This document shows positions 1-8,733 of a stretch of DNA of 10,031 nt, one piece after another. The notes below the pieces were generated by a model. That model made no database searches, had not been told where the DNA came from, and saw nothing but the letters and a program-made list of their open reading frames with translations. This stretch comes from an uncultured Altererythrobacter sp. Its GTDB lineage: Bacteria; Pseudomonadota; Alphaproteobacteria; Sphingomonadales; Sphingomonadaceae. Within the stretch, counting starts at the first letter, position 1, and every line of letters starts with the position of its first letter. Position numbers and translations under genes: made by a program. The stretch is taken from the NCBI GenBank assembly GCA_937950385.1, contig CALFEA010000306.1, positions 1-10,031 of the forward strand, written 5' to 3'.

Positions 1-1019
1 GTCTGCGCGAATGGCGCGAGATTGGCCTGTTCGCAGATGGCATCGACAAAGTGATTCGCGATTGGCGACCTGATATCATCCATGCCCATTCACCAGCGAT
101 TTGCGGACATGCTGCCTTAAAAGCGGCGCGCAAACACAATATTCCGTTGGTCTATGAAATCCGCGCCTTTTGGGAAGATGCCGCTGTTGGCAATGGCACA
201 GGGCGCGAAGGCTCGGTGAAATATCGCCTGACCCGCCAGCTCGAAAACCGCGTCGTTGCGGGCGCAGATGCGGTATTCACCATTTGCCACGGCCTGCGCG
301 ATGATTTGATCGCACGCGGATTTAGCGGCGGAAAAATTGGCATCTCCCCCAATGGCGTTGATATGGCGCTGTTTGGCGAGCCTGCCGCCCGGGATGACGC
401 ACTGGCAAAGGAACTGGGTATTGGCGATGAGCCGTTGATCGGCTTTATCGGCAGTTTTTACGATTACGAAGGGTTGGACGATTTGATCGCTTCCATGCCT
501 TTGTTACGCAAACGCCAACCGGGCGCAAAATTGCTTCTGACCGGCGGCGGACCGCGCGATGAAGCCTTGCGAAAGCAAGCTGCCGCTTTGCCTGATCCCG
601 ATTCCGTGATCTTTACCGGACGCGTGCCGCATTCAGAGGTTGAGCGCTATTATTCGCTGATCGACATTCTCGCCTATCCGCGCAAAGCCAGCCGTCTCAC
701 CGACCTCGTCACGCCGCTCAAACCGCTCGAGGCGATGGCACAGCAGCGCCTTGTCGCTGCATCGGATATTGGCGGACACCGCGAATTGATGACCAATGGC
801 GAAACTGGCATTCTCTTTCCAGCTGATGATCCTGCCGGATGTGCGAGTGCATTGGCCGATTGGCTCGAGCGCAAATCGGAATGGGGCGCTATAAAATCAC
901 AGGCGCTAACCCACGTTAAAGCCAATCATGATTGGGCGAGGAATATTCATCGTTATCAACTCGTTTACCACAAGCTGCTAGCCAGTAGCCAACCGTCCAT
1001 AATGGCCGAGGTCGCTTGA
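1..1019 (+). CDS. Exosortase A-associated family 4 glycosyltransferase (3' part)
   Basis: The frame is open from the left edge and ends at TGA 1017-1019, so 338 codons are visible and the true start lies upstream. The GTG at 51 is an internal valine codon. The protein is a GT-B fold transferase that would add a sugar from a nucleotide-sugar donor to a growing extracellular polysaccharide at the cytoplasmic side of the inner membrane. An N-terminal-domain stretch VYEIRAFWEDAAVGNG (about 151-198) is characteristic of the exosortase A system-associated glycosyltransferases (TIGR04063-like). The nucleotide-sugar side has SPNGVD (about 346-363), IGSFYDYEGLDDL (about 445-486), GGGPRDE (543-563) and the acceptor/donor loop LKPLEAMAQ with a following SDIGGHREL (about 718-789), which matches the E-x7-E region of GT4 enzymes. 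Assignment to the exosortase system rests on family resemblance; no exosortase gene is in view. Only the first part of the N-terminal acceptor domain is missing. Confidence 0.88.
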   Translation, partial: LREWREIGLFADGIDKVIRDWRPDIIHAHSPAICGHAALKAARKHNIPLVYEIRAFWEDAAVGNGTGREGSVKYRLTRQLENRVVAGADAVFTICHGLRDDLIARGFSGGKIGISPNGVDMALFGEPAARDDALAKELGIGDEPLIGFIGSFYDYEGLDDLIASMPLLRKRQPGAKLLLTGGGPRDEALRKQAAALPDPDSVIFTGRVPHSEVERYYSLIDILAYPRKASRLTDLVTPLKPLEAMAQQRLVAASDIGGHRELMTNGETGILFPADDPAGCASALADWLERKSEWGAIKSQALTHVKANHDWARNIHRYQLVYHKLLASSQPSIMAEVA

Positions 1020-1055
1020 ACCCTTTGAAGGGATAGCGATTCGTCCAAGTTGGGC

Positions 1056-2372
1056 ATGAACGAAGCAATGAGGAAACTGCCCAAGATGTTTGGCGCAAAC
1101 ACATCCACTAGCAATCATTCGGGCGCCCCGCTCGCGTCCCATCCTGCGTTCCTATGGATTATAGTCGCATGGGCGATGCTGCTATTCGGCGGCGCTACAT
1201 TTGTGGTGGCCTCAGCTTGGTCGAGTTCGGCTAACATGCCGTTTATTCTAGCTTTTGCCGCGGCCGTTCTGGGCGCGATTGTTGGATTTTTTGTTGCGCG
1301 CAGCCTGGGTGCAAGATTGCCTATGCGCCCAGCAACCAAACGCAGCCGCGAAGTAGAAGAGGAGCCGGAGCTCAATGCAGTGACGGGTCGGCGCGCCGCT
1401 TCGATTATTTCCACTCAGGATCTGGGCAGTGAAAGCCTCGATGCGCCATTGGAATTATCAGAGACCGATATTGAGCTTGGCGATGATGAATGGCCAGCCC
1501 CAGAGGCATCTCAAGAGGCAGCGTCGCTAGACCGCGTTGCCGAAGAACCGGTCTCATTTGACCACTCTGATGAGAGCCAAGACGGGACCGTAGAGGCTCC
1601 CTTGGAACTCACCGAGCCCGTTTCAGACGCCTCCAACGAGAGCGCTGCGCAAGACACAGAATTGCTCGGTGAAAAACCCAGCACCTATTACGAGGATCCG
1701 TTTGCGGAGGATCGTTTTGATGAGGCCCCTTCGCCCAATGATCGTCACCGCCGTGCGGCTCTGGGTCGCAGCAAATTCATGGCCGATGAGCCGCTTCCTT
1801 TGGACGCTTTTGCCAATTTCGAAGATGAGCCTGTGGCTGCTCCTGCAACGCCGATTGATTTGGACAAGCTAACCAATAAGGCTCCCAAAACGGGCGATTT
1901 GGACGGTGATTTTCCAGCGGAGATCGACGCTTCATTCCCTGAAATTGGCACTAAAAGCGATGAAAGCGCATCCTTGCTTGCTTGCGCGCCTACGGTGGAC
2001 AAGCCTGCCAATAAGCGAGCCGTTGATCTGAGCACTACAGCCCCGCATGAGGCCGATGCGCCATTGCTGGAGCAAACCCGCGATGCTGAAATTATTGAGC
2101 TTAAAGAGCGCGATCTCAAAGATCTAAGCTTGGTGCAAATGGTGGAACGATTTGCCGTTGGCCTTGATGATCACCGCGTTGCCCGGGTCAATGAACCCGC
2201 ATCGCGCCGGATCCGCCCTAGCGATCCACGCATTGCCCAAGCGATCCGCGACCTGCCGATTGCCGATCTGAAGCCTAGCGGCAATCCCGAAACGCGCGCT
2301 GAGGCTGAACAAACAGAAGCCGCCCTGCGCGAGGCTCTCGAAAAGCTCCAACGAATGAGCGATCACGGCTAA
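1056..2372 (+). CDS. Uncharacterised two-helix membrane protein with long acidic tail
   Basis: I do not recognise a named family. The 438-residue product (from ATG 1056) starts with a short basic segment, then two hydrophobic stretches at about residues 31-54 and 62-81 that look like a membrane hairpin ending in an R-x6-R positive patch, placing the rest in the cytoplasm. Residues about 99-345 are rich in Asp, Glu, Ala, Ser and Pro, low in aromatics, and probably disordered. They contain three loose copies of a D/E-A-P-L motif at residues 129-136, 180-187 and 334-339. The C-terminal 80 residues look more ordered: LSLVQMVERFAVGLDDHR from about residue 357, then an R/P-rich turn and a closing helix (about 415-436) ending LEKLQRMS. 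Start is uncertain: TTG 1050, ATG 1056 and ATG 1068 are all in frame and none has a good ribosome binding site; AAGGGA at 1028-1033 is too far away. It begins about 36 bp after the glycosyltransferase on the same strand, so cotranscription is likely. Function is unknown; a scaffold or localisation role is only a guess. Confidence 0.8.
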   Translation: MNEAMRKLPKMFGANTSTSNHSGAPLASHPAFLWIIVAWAMLLFGGATFVVASAWSSSANMPFILAFAAAVLGAIVGFFVARSLGARLPMRPATKRSREVEEEPELNAVTGRRAASIISTQDLGSESLDAPLELSETDIELGDDEWPAPEASQEAASLDRVAEEPVSFDHSDESQDGTVEAPLELTEPVSDASNESAAQDTELLGEKPSTYYEDPFAEDRFDEAPSPNDRHRRAALGRSKFMADEPLPLDAFANFEDEPVAAPATPIDLDKLTNKAPKTGDLDGDFPAEIDASFPEIGTKSDESASLLACAPTVDKPANKRAVDLSTTAPHEADAPLLEQTRDAEIIELKERDLKDLSLVQMVERFAVGLDDHRVARVNEPASRRIRPSDPRIAQAIRDLPIADLKPSGNPETRAEAEQTEAALREALEKLQRMSDHG

Positions 2373-2381
2373 CAATGACCC

Positions 2382-2401
2382 TGCAATTCAGTTGCAATTG
2401 C
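2382..2401. repeat. Paired TGCAATT repeats after the membrane protein gene
   Basis: TGCAATT occurs at 2382-2388 and again at 2393-2399, starts 11 bp apart (about one helical turn). The second copy runs into the perfect palindrome GCAATTGC (2394-2401). TGCAA/TTGCA can also form a 5-bp stem with a 5-base loop, but no T-run follows, so it does not look like a terminator. It could be a protein binding site in front of the gltB leader or chance; I know no regulator with this site. Confidence 0.25.
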
Positions 2402-2480
2402 TAGCTGAGCGCATTCGAATTCATCATTTGCGACTAAAGTTTAGCCTTGCACGGGTGAAACTTTGCTAGCCTTTTCCTAG

Positions 2481-2576
2481 TTGCAAAATGCCGATCCTGT
2501 CGGCAAAGAAGTCCTAAGCGATATGATTGCTGCGCGCATGGCGGCGGCGAATCATCTGCGCAACACTGCCGGTTAG
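2481..2576 (+). CDS. Possible 31-codon leader peptide upstream of gltB
   Basis: Directly after a TAG at 2478-2480, a frame opens with TTG 2481 and runs to TAG 2574-2576. It reads (M)QNADPVGKEVLSDMIAAR and continues MAAANHLRNTAG, 31 residues that look like a sensible amphipathic helix (residues about 8-28) rather than random translation, with codons similar to those of neighbouring genes. A shorter version could start at ATG 2523 (17 codons). Neither start has a clear ribosome binding site, which is the main argument against it. It ends 61 bp before the gltB ATG, and its stop codon lies in the bulge of the leader hairpin. It may be a regulatory leader peptide, a very small protein, or a chance frame. 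No homologue is known to me. Confidence 0.3.
   Translation: MQNADPVGKEVLSDMIAARMAAANHLRNTAG
2490..2504 (+). promoter_or_regulatory. Small hairpin containing a possible anti-Shine-Dalgarno segment
   Basis: GCCGA (2490-2494) and TCGGC (2500-2504) form a 5-bp stem around TCCTG; T2489-A2505 adds a sixth pair. The segment TCCTGTC (2495-2501) is the exact complement of GACAGGA, which occurs twice overlapping the gltB ribosome binding site (2618-2624 and 2623-2629). CTGTCGG (2497-2503) is also the complement of CCGACAG (2601-2607) in the right arm of the larger hairpin. The same few bases thus have three mutually exclusive partners. The complementarity is seen directly; a regulatory role is inference. 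Confidence 0.35.
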
Positions 2577-2614
2577 CTGTGGGAGACATTCCACTGGCGC
2601 CCGACAGACCGGCA
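2567..2614 (+). promoter_or_regulatory. gltB leader hairpin just upstream of the ribosome binding site
   Basis: TGCCGGT (2567-2573) pairs perfectly with ACCGGCA (2608-2614). Inside it, after a 3-base bulge TAG (2574-2576), CTGT (2577-2580) pairs with ACAG (2604-2607), and GGG (2581-2583) with CCC (2600-2602) leaving G2603 bulged. This gives about 14 base pairs and a 16-base loop. No T-run follows, so it is not an intrinsic terminator. It ends 6 bases before the first AGGA of the gltB ribosome binding region, a position where folding could affect ribosome access. The bulge is exactly the stop codon of the possible leader peptide. Confidence 0.45.
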
Positions 2615-2620
2615 TCTGAC

Positions 2621-2630
2621 AGGACAGGAA
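2621..2630 (+). promoter_or_regulatory. gltB ribosome binding site (doubled AGGA)
   Basis: The sequence AGGACAGGAA carries two AGGA cores. The second (2626-2629) is 8 bases from the ATG at 2638, good spacing, and it fixes the gltB start. The duplication arises from the overlapping direct repeat GACAGGA (2618-2624 and 2623-2629). Confidence 0.75.
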
Positions 2631-2637
2631 TTTTCGA

Positions 2638-5600
2638 ATGGGACACCCAGGGCCCCAAGGCTTGTATGATCCGCGCAATGAACACGACGCCTGCGGTGTG
2701 GGTTTTGTCGCGCATATCAAAGGCGATGCGTCGCATGATATCGTTAGCCAAGCGCTCGAGATTCTCAAAAATATCGACCACCGCGGCGCCGTTGGCGCTG
2801 ACCCTCTTTTGGGTGATGGCGCAGGCATATTGCTGCAAGTTCCCGATGCTCTCTTGCGCAATTGGGCAAAGGGCGAAGGCTTAGAGCTTCCAGCCAAAGG
2901 CGATTATGCCGTTGCTATGTGCTTTATGCCGCAAGATGATGCGGCCCGCGCCTTTGTTACCGAGCAGTTTGAAAAATTCACCGCCAAAGAAGGCCAGCGC
3001 TTAATCGGCTGGCGCAATGTCCCTGTAACGCTCGATGGTTTGGGCAAAGCAGTTGTGGATTCGATGCCGGTTATCCAGCAGGCAATCGTAGCGCGCGGCG
3101 AAAATTGCGCCGATCAAGACGCGTTTGAGCGCAAGCTGGTGGTGATCCGCAAGCAAACGCTCAATCCGCTGAGGGCGCAGGCCGAAAAGCTCGATATGCC
3201 CGGCCTGACCGAAAGCTATATGCCGAGCTTCTCTTCGAGAACCATTGTGTACAAAGGGCTGCTGCTGGCGAACCAAGTCGGTTCGTTTTACGATGATTTG
3301 CGTAATCCTGAGTGCAAATCTGCGCTCGGCTTGGTGCATCAGCGTTTTTCGACCAACACTTTCCCAAGCTGGCGCTTGGCCCACCCTTATCGTTTAATCG
3401 CGCACAATGGCGAGATCAACACGGTGCGCGGCAACGTCAATTGGATGAATGCGCGTCGCCGCACTATGGAAAGCGAGCTGCTGGGCGTTGACCTTGATAA
3501 GATGTGGCCACTGATCCCGCATGGCCAATCCGACACAGCCTGCCTCGACAATGCGCTCGAACTATTGCTGGCTGGCGGATATAGCCTTGCCCATGCGATG
3601 ATGATGCTCATGCCTGAGGCATGGTCTGGCAATGCGCTCATGGACGCCGAACGCCGTGCATTTTACGAATATCATGCCGCTTTGATGGAGCCTTGGGATG
3701 GCCCGGCTGCGGTTGCCTTTACCGATGGCCGCCAAATTGGCGCGACGCTCGATCGCAACGGCCTGCGTCCAGCGCGCTTCTGCGTGACCAAAGACGACAT
3801 TGTGTGCCTGTCTTCAGAAAGCGGCGTTCTGCCCTTTGCCGAGGAAGACATCACCCGCAAATGGCGGCTCCAACCAGGCAAAATGTTGCTGATCGATTTG
3901 GAGCAAGGCCGCATCATCGAAGATGGAGAGCTGAAAGCAGAGCTCGCCAATGCGGAACCCTATTCGCAATGGCTTGAGCGCGCGCAGTATAAGCTGTCCG
4001 ACATCGCCAATATTGAGCCAGAATTATCAGAAGTGGTGGAACGCGATGAGGCCGATGGCAGTTCGCTGTTGATGCGCCAGCAAGCGTTCGGCTACACTCA
4101 AGAGGACATTTCCAAATTCTTGGAGCCAATGGCAACTAAGGGCGAAGATCCCTTGGGTTCCATGGGCACGGACACCCCGATTGCGGTTTTGTCCAACAAG
4201 TCACGCCTGCTGTATGATTATTTCAAGCAGAACTTTGCGCAAGTGACCAATCCGCCCATTGATCCAATCCGCGAAGAATTGGTGATGAGCCTAATCTCGA
4301 TGATTGGCCCACGCCCCAATTTGCTCGGCCGCGATGGCGGCACGCACAAACGGCTTGAGGTGGAACAACCCATCCTCACCAATGATGATTTGGCCAAGAT
4401 CCGCACGGTGAAAACCGCGCTTGATGGCGCATTCCGCTGCGAAACGGTCGATATGACTTGGGACGCTAGCACCGGGGCCGATGGGCTTGAGATGGCGCTA
4501 AAGGAAATGTGCTGGGCTGCCACAGAGGCCGTTCTACAAGATCAGAACATTCTGATCCTGTCGGACCGCGCGCAAAACGCTGACCGCATTCCAATGCCTG
4601 CATTGCTGGCCACTGCGGCTGTGCATCATCACCTTGTTCGCCAAGGCCTGCGGATGCAGACCGGCTTGGTGGTGGAAACAGGTGAAGCGCGCGAAGTGCA
4701 TCATTTCTGCGCTTTGGCAGGTTACGGCGCAGAGGCGATCAACCCCTACATGGCGTTTGAAACGCTTGAGCAATTGCGCGCTGATAAACATACCGATTTG
4801 ACCGCAGAAGAGGTTCAAACCAACTACATCAAAGCGGTTGGCAAAGGCATTCGCAAGGTCATGTCCAAAATGGGCATCTCAACCTATCAAAGCTATTGCG
4901 GGGCACAGATCTTTGATGCCGTTGGGCTTTCCACGCCCTTCATCGACAAATATTTCACCGGCACCGCCACCACCATTGAGGGCATTGGCCTCCAAGAGGT
5001 GGCTGAGGAAGCCGTCCGCCGTCACGCACAGGCCTATGGCGACAATCCGCTTTACAAAAGCATGCTCGGGGTAGGCGGTATCTATCAATATCGCTTGCGC
5101 GGCGAAGACCACGCATGGACGCCGGAAAACGTAGCCGACCTTCAGCACGCTGTACGCGGCAATAATGCCAGCAATTACGAAGAGTTCGCCAAGTCGGTCA
5201 ATGAGCAATCCGAACGTCTGCTGACCATTCGCGGACTTTTGGAATTCAAAAACGCTGACACGGCAATTGATATTAATGAAGTTGAACCAGCAGTTGAAAT
5301 CGTCAAACGGTTCAGCACTGGCGCGATGAGCCTCGGCTCAATCAGCCACGAGGCACACTCAACCATGGCAATTGCTATGAACCGCATGGGCGGCCGCTCC
5401 AACACCGGTGAAGGCGGCGAGGAACCGTTCCGCTTTACCCCGATGGATAATGGCGATTCCATGCGCAGCCGGATCAAGCAGGTCGCATCGGGACGCTTTG
5501 GTGTGACAACCGAATATCTTGCCAATTCTGACGATATTCAAATCAAAATGGCCCAAGGCGCAAAGCCTGGCGAAGGTGGCCAATTGCCCGGCCACAAGGT

Positions 5601-7290
5601 CGACAAACGGATCGGCGCAGTGCGCCATTCGACACCGGGCGTAGGCTTGATATCACCGCCGCCGCACCACGATATTTATTCGATTGAGGATTTGGCACAG
5701 CTGATCCACGATCTTAAAAACGTTCAACCAAAATCACGCATATCGGTGAAACTTGTATCCGAAGTGGGTGTGGGTACGGTGGCCGCTGGCGTATCAAAAG
5801 CGCGCGCGGATCACGTGACCATCTCTGGCTATGAAGGCGGAACGGGCGCATCGCCGCTCACATCGCTGACGCACGCTGGATCGCCGTGGGAAATCGGCCT
5901 TGCCGAAACCCAGCAAACCTTGCTGCTAAATGATCTGCGCAGCCGCATTGCCGTACAGGTCGATGGCGGTCTTCGTACCGGCCGCGATGTTGCCATTGGC
6001 GCATTGCTGGGCGCGGATGAGTTTGGCTTTGCCACTGCTCCGCTGATTGCGGCGGGCTGCATAATGATGCGCAAGTGCCACCTCAACACATGCCCCGTTG
6101 GCGTCGCCACGCAGGACCCTGAATTGCGCAAGCGGTTCACCGGACAGCCTGAACATGTGATCAATTACTTCTTCTTCGTTGCCGAAGAATTGCGCGCGAT
6201 TATGGCTGAAATGGGCTTCCGCACTTTGGAAGAAATGGTTGGCCGCGTTGACCGGCTCGATATGCGCCGCGTTCATCGCCATTGGAAAGCGGACGGCGTT
6301 GATTTGAGCCGCCTATTGCATGAAGTCGACATTGATGAGGGCGCGCAGCTCTTCCACACAGAAACACAGGATCACGGCCTTGATGGCGCGCTAGACAATG
6401 AATTGATCGCTGCTTGCGCACCTGCTCTTGAAAAAGGCGAGGCTGTCCAGCTTGACCGCGACATTCGCAATGTGAACCGTACAGTGGGCACAATGCTGTC
6501 AGGCCGTATTGCAGAAAAATACGGCCATGCAGGGCTCGCGCCTGAAACCATCCGTATCAATCTGACCGGTGTGGCAGGCCAAAGCTTTGGCGCATGGCTG
6601 GCACACGGCGTCACACTCGACTTAACTGGCGATGCCAATGACTATGTCGGCAAAGGCATGTCAGGCGGCCGGATTATCGTAAAACAGCCCGCAAACGTAG
6701 ATCGCGACCCATCCGAGAACATCATCATCGGCAACACGGTGCTATATGGCGCGATTGCTGGCGAAGCCTATTTCGGCGGTGTTGGCGGCGAGCGTTTCGC
6801 AGTTCGCAATTCCGGCGCGATTGCCGTTGTTGAAGGCACTGGCGATCACACTTGCGAATATATGACCGGCGGCGTTGTTGTTGTGCTCGGCAAAACGGGC
6901 CGCAATTTTGCAGCCGGAATGAGCGGCGGCATTGCCTATGTCTATGACGAGGATGGCGAGTTTGAAAAACTGGTGAACCCTGCACAGGTCGAACTTCGCA
7001 GCATTTCAGCTCAGCCAGACGCGGATGAAGGCACAGGCCGCCCAAGCCAGCGTCCCAGCAATGTGAATGATTTCGGCATGGGCGATATGCTGCGTCATGA
7101 TGCGGAGCGCCTGAAAATTCTCATCGAACGGCATCAACTCCACACCGGCAGCGCCAAAGCGGGCGAATTGCTGGCCGATTGGGACGCCGCTTTGACAAAA
7201 TTCATCAAGATCATGCCGCGCGATTATGAGCGAGCACTCAAACAGCTAGAGGCCGAACGCCTCGAAGCCGCCAGCGTGGCAGCGGAGTAA
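2638..7290 (+). CDS. gltB: Glutamate synthase (NADPH) large subunit
   Basis: This is the large (alpha) subunit of GOGAT, 1550 residues. It hydrolyses glutamine and channels the ammonia to 2-oxoglutarate, making two glutamates with electrons delivered through GltD. After a short propeptide, Cys19 in [10 protein letters not shown] is the predicted N-terminal nucleophile freed by processing. The class II amidotransferase domain (about 19-440) shows [38 protein letters not shown] and DRNGLRPAR. The central domain covers about 490-790. The FMN/2-oxoglutarate domain (about 850-1215) includes a [10 protein letters not shown] loop, [14 protein letters not shown] and GGTGASPL. The 3Fe-4S cysteines are Cys1141, Cys1147 and Cys1152 (C-x5-C-H-x3-C). 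A glycine-rich GXGXG beta-helix domain (about 1300-1480) closes the protein. Length is slightly above the roughly 1500 of Azospirillum and E. coli enzymes, normal for this group. The doubled ribosome binding site sets the start. It lies 5 bp before gltD and behind an unusual leader. All expected motifs are present. Confidence 0.98.
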   Translation: MGHPGPQGLYDPRNEHDACGVGFVAHIKGDASHDIVSQALEILKNIDHRGAVGADPLLGDGAGILLQVPDALLRNWAKGEGLELPAKGDYAVAMCFMPQDDAARAFVTEQFEKFTAKEGQRLIGWRNVPVTLDGLGKAVVDSMPVIQQAIVARGENCADQDAFERKLVVIRKQTLNPLRAQAEKLDMPGLTESYMPSFSSRTIVYKGLLLANQVGSFYDDLRNPECKSALGLVHQRFSTNTFPSWRLAHPYRLIAHNGEINTVRGNVNWMNARRRTMESELLGVDLDKMWPLIPHGQSDTACLDNALELLLAGGYSLAHAMMMLMPEAWSGNALMDAERRAFYEYHAALMEPWDGPAAVAFTDGRQIGATLDRNGLRPARFCVTKDDIVCLSSESGVLPFAEEDITRKWRLQPGKMLLIDLEQGRIIEDGELKAELANAEPYSQWLERAQYKLSDIANIEPELSEVVERDEADGSSLLMRQQAFGYTQEDISKFLEPMATKGEDPLGSMGTDTPIAVLSNKSRLLYDYFKQNFAQVTNPPIDPIREELVMSLISMIGPRPNLLGRDGGTHKRLEVEQPILTNDDLAKIRTVKTALDGAFRCETVDMTWDASTGADGLEMALKEMCWAATEAVLQDQNILILSDRAQNADRIPMPALLATAAVHHHLVRQGLRMQTGLVVETGEAREVHHFCALAGYGAEAINPYMAFETLEQLRADKHTDLTAEEVQTNYIKAVGKGIRKVMSKMGISTYQSYCGAQIFDAVGLSTPFIDKYFTGTATTIEGIGLQEVAEEAVRRHAQAYGDNPLYKSMLGVGGIYQYRLRGEDHAWTPENVADLQHAVRGNNASNYEEFAKSVNEQSERLLTIRGLLEFKNADTAIDINEVEPAVEIVKRFSTGAMSLGSISHEAHSTMAIAMNRMGGRSNTGEGGEEPFRFTPMDNGDSMRSRIKQVASGRFGVTTEYLANSDDIQIKMAQGAKPGEGGQLPGHKVDKRIGAVRHSTPGVGLISPPPHHDIYSIEDLAQLIHDLKNVQPKSRISVKLVSEVGVGTVAAGVSKARADHVTISGYEGGTGASPLTSLTHAGSPWEIGLAETQQTLLLNDLRSRIAVQVDGGLRTGRDVAIGALLGADEFGFATAPLIAAGCIMMRKCHLNTCPVGVATQDPELRKRFTGQPEHVINYFFFVAEELRAIMAEMGFRTLEEMVGRVDRLDMRRVHRHWKADGVDLSRLLHEVDIDEGAQLFHTETQDHGLDGALDNELIAACAPALEKGEAVQLDRDIRNVNRTVGTMLSGRIAEKYGHAGLAPETIRINLTGVAGQSFGAWLAHGVTLDLTGDANDYVGKGMSGGRIIVKQPANVDRDPSENIIIGNTVLYGAIAGEAYFGGVGGERFAVRNSGAIAVVEGTGDHTCEYMTGGVVVVLGKTGRNFAAGMSGGIAYVYDEDGEFEKLVNPAQVELRSISAQPDADEGTGRPSQRPSNVNDFGMGDMLRHDAERLKILIERHQLHTGSAKAGELLADWDAALTKFIKIMPRDYERALKQLEAERLEAASVAAE

Positions 7291-7295
7291 AAGAT

Positions 7296-8732
7296 ATGGG
7301 CAAAGACACAGGTTTCCTCGAACTGGACCGCCGCGAGCGCGATTATCTCGATCCGAAAGACCGGCTAGAGAATTACCGCGAATTTGTGGTGCAGCCCGAT
7401 GATGCGACGCTGAAGGGCCAAGCCAGTCGCTGCATGGATTGCGGCATTCCCTATTGTCACAATGGCTGTCCGGTGAACAATATCATCCCCGATTGGAACC
7501 ATTTGGTTTACGAGGGTGATTGGAAGAACGCGCTCGACGTTCTGCATTCAACCAACAATTTCCCAGAGTTTACTGGCCGCATTTGCCCTGCCCCATGCGA
7601 GGCAAGCTGCACGCTGAATATTGTTGACCAGCCGGTTACGATTAAGAGCATTGAATGCGCAATTATTGACCGCGGATGGGATGAAGGCTGGGTCACGCCG
7701 CAAGTGCCCGCGACCAAAACTGGTAAGTCGGTTGCTGTTGTTGGCTCCGGCCCGGCCGGTCTTGCTTGCGCTCAGCAATTGGCCCGCGCCGGCCACACTG
7801 TGACTGTGTTTGAAAAGAGCGACCGAATCGGCGGCCTGCTGCGCTATGGCATCCCCGATTTTAAGATGGAAAAGCAGCTGATCAACCGCCGCGCAGTCCA
7901 GATGGAAGCCGAGGGTGTCACGTTTAAAACCAGCAAGGAAGTGGGCGTTGATGTCTCCTTCAAAAGCTTGGAAGAAAACTTCGACGCTGTCGTACTTGCT
8001 GGCGGATCAGAAGATGCACGCGGCCTAGCTATTCCAGGGGCAGAGCTCAATGGCGTGCGCCTCGCGATGGAATTTTTGACCCAGCAAAATAAGCGCAATG
8101 CAGGTGATGAAGAAGTGCGCGCAGCTCCGCGCGGAACGCTTACCGCAACCGGCAAAAACGTCGTGGTTATTGGCGGCGGCGATACCGGAAGCGATTGTGT
8201 CGGCACATCTAACCGTCAAGGCGCGAAAAGCGTCACACAATTGGAGATCATGCCCAAGCCTCCTGAGAAGGAAGATAAAGCAATGACATGGCCAAACTGG
8301 CCGCTGAAATTGCGCACATCCTCCAGCCATGAAGAAGGCGCAGACCGCGATTGGGCTGTGCTGACCAAGCGTGTGATTGGCGACGGTGAAAATGTGACCG
8401 GCCTTGAATGCGTGCGGGTTGAATGGCGAGATGGCCAAATGCACGAGGTTGAAGGCAGCGAGTTCACAATCGAGGCCGATTTGATCTTCCTGGCCATGGG
8501 CTTTGTTGGCCCCGTTAAAGCAGGCATGATCGATCAATCTGGTGTCGAGCTGACGGGCCGCGGCAATGTTGCAGCCAATGAGCAAGATTACGCCACCACG
8601 GCGCAGAATGTCTTTGCCTGCGGTGACATGCGGCGCGGACAAAGCCTGGTCGTATGGGCCATCCGCGAGGGGCGCCAATGCGCGCGCAGCGTGGATGAGG
8701 CGCTGATGGGCGTGAGCGAGCTGCCGCGTTAA
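7296..8732 (+). CDS. gltD: Glutamate synthase (NADPH) small subunit
   Basis: This is the beta subunit of GOGAT (478 residues), a cytoplasmic flavoprotein that takes electrons from NADPH through FAD and iron-sulphur clusters to the GltB FMN. The N-terminal cluster domain has Cys46, Cys49, Cys54 and Cys58 ([13 protein letters not shown]) and a second group Cys96, Cys100, Cys104 (CPAPCEASC), matching the low-potential 4Fe-4S ligand pattern of the family. The FAD Rossmann motif GSGPAG is at residues 149-154, followed by [17 protein letters not shown]. The NADPH motif GGGDTG is at 293-298. The closing FAD motif [18 protein letters not shown] is near residues 438-455. GGAG at 7284-7287, inside the end of gltB, is the ribosome binding site with 8 bases to the ATG. 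With a 5-bp gap this implies translational coupling and matched subunit output. Related NAD(P)H oxidoreductase subunits share the fold, but pairing with gltB settles the identity. Confidence 0.97.
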   Translation: MGKDTGFLELDRRERDYLDPKDRLENYREFVVQPDDATLKGQASRCMDCGIPYCHNGCPVNNIIPDWNHLVYEGDWKNALDVLHSTNNFPEFTGRICPAPCEASCTLNIVDQPVTIKSIECAIIDRGWDEGWVTPQVPATKTGKSVAVVGSGPAGLACAQQLARAGHTVTVFEKSDRIGGLLRYGIPDFKMEKQLINRRAVQMEAEGVTFKTSKEVGVDVSFKSLEENFDAVVLAGGSEDARGLAIPGAELNGVRLAMEFLTQQNKRNAGDEEVRAAPRGTLTATGKNVVVIGGGDTGSDCVGTSNRQGAKSVTQLEIMPKPPEKEDKAMTWPNWPLKLRTSSSHEEGADRDWAVLTKRVIGDGENVTGLECVRVEWRDGQMHEVEGSEFTIEADLIFLAMGFVGPVKAGMIDQSGVELTGRGNVAANEQDYATTAQNVFACGDMRRGQSLVVWAIREGRQCARSVDEALMGVSELPR

Positions 8733-8733
8733 A

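Noticed and set aside
1018..1036. CCCTTTGAAGGG inverted repeat after the glycosyltransferase stop as a terminator
   Set aside because: The stem is only 4-5 bp with a minimal loop and no T-run follows; the next gene on the same strand starts within about 36 bp.
1669..2119. Frames of 67 (+) and 124 (-) codons inside the acidic membrane protein gene
   Set aside because: The low-complexity, Ala/Ser/Asp-rich gene naturally leaves the other frames open; no domain or start signal supports them.
2447..2466. TTGCAC ... TTTGC resembling a sigma-54 promoter, attractive for a nitrogen gene
   Set aside because: The gap between the two elements is 10 bases where sigma-54 promoters need about 5, and the -24 element lacks GG.
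2428..2489. Possible sigma-70 promoter elements (TTGCGA 2428, TTGCAC 2447, CAAAAT 2484)
   Set aside because: No combination gives a good -10 box at 16-18 bp spacing, so no promoter is called for gltBD.
2514..2897. Minus-strand frames of 127 and 134 codons over the gltB leader and start
   Set aside because: They overlap the gltB N-terminus with its clear motifs, have no ribosome binding site, and show no recognisable sequence.
2638..7290. Possible fusion or insertion in GltB because it is slightly longer than the E. coli and Azospirillum enzymes
   Set aside because: All domains and cluster cysteines are in normal order and the small excess is spread over variable regions.
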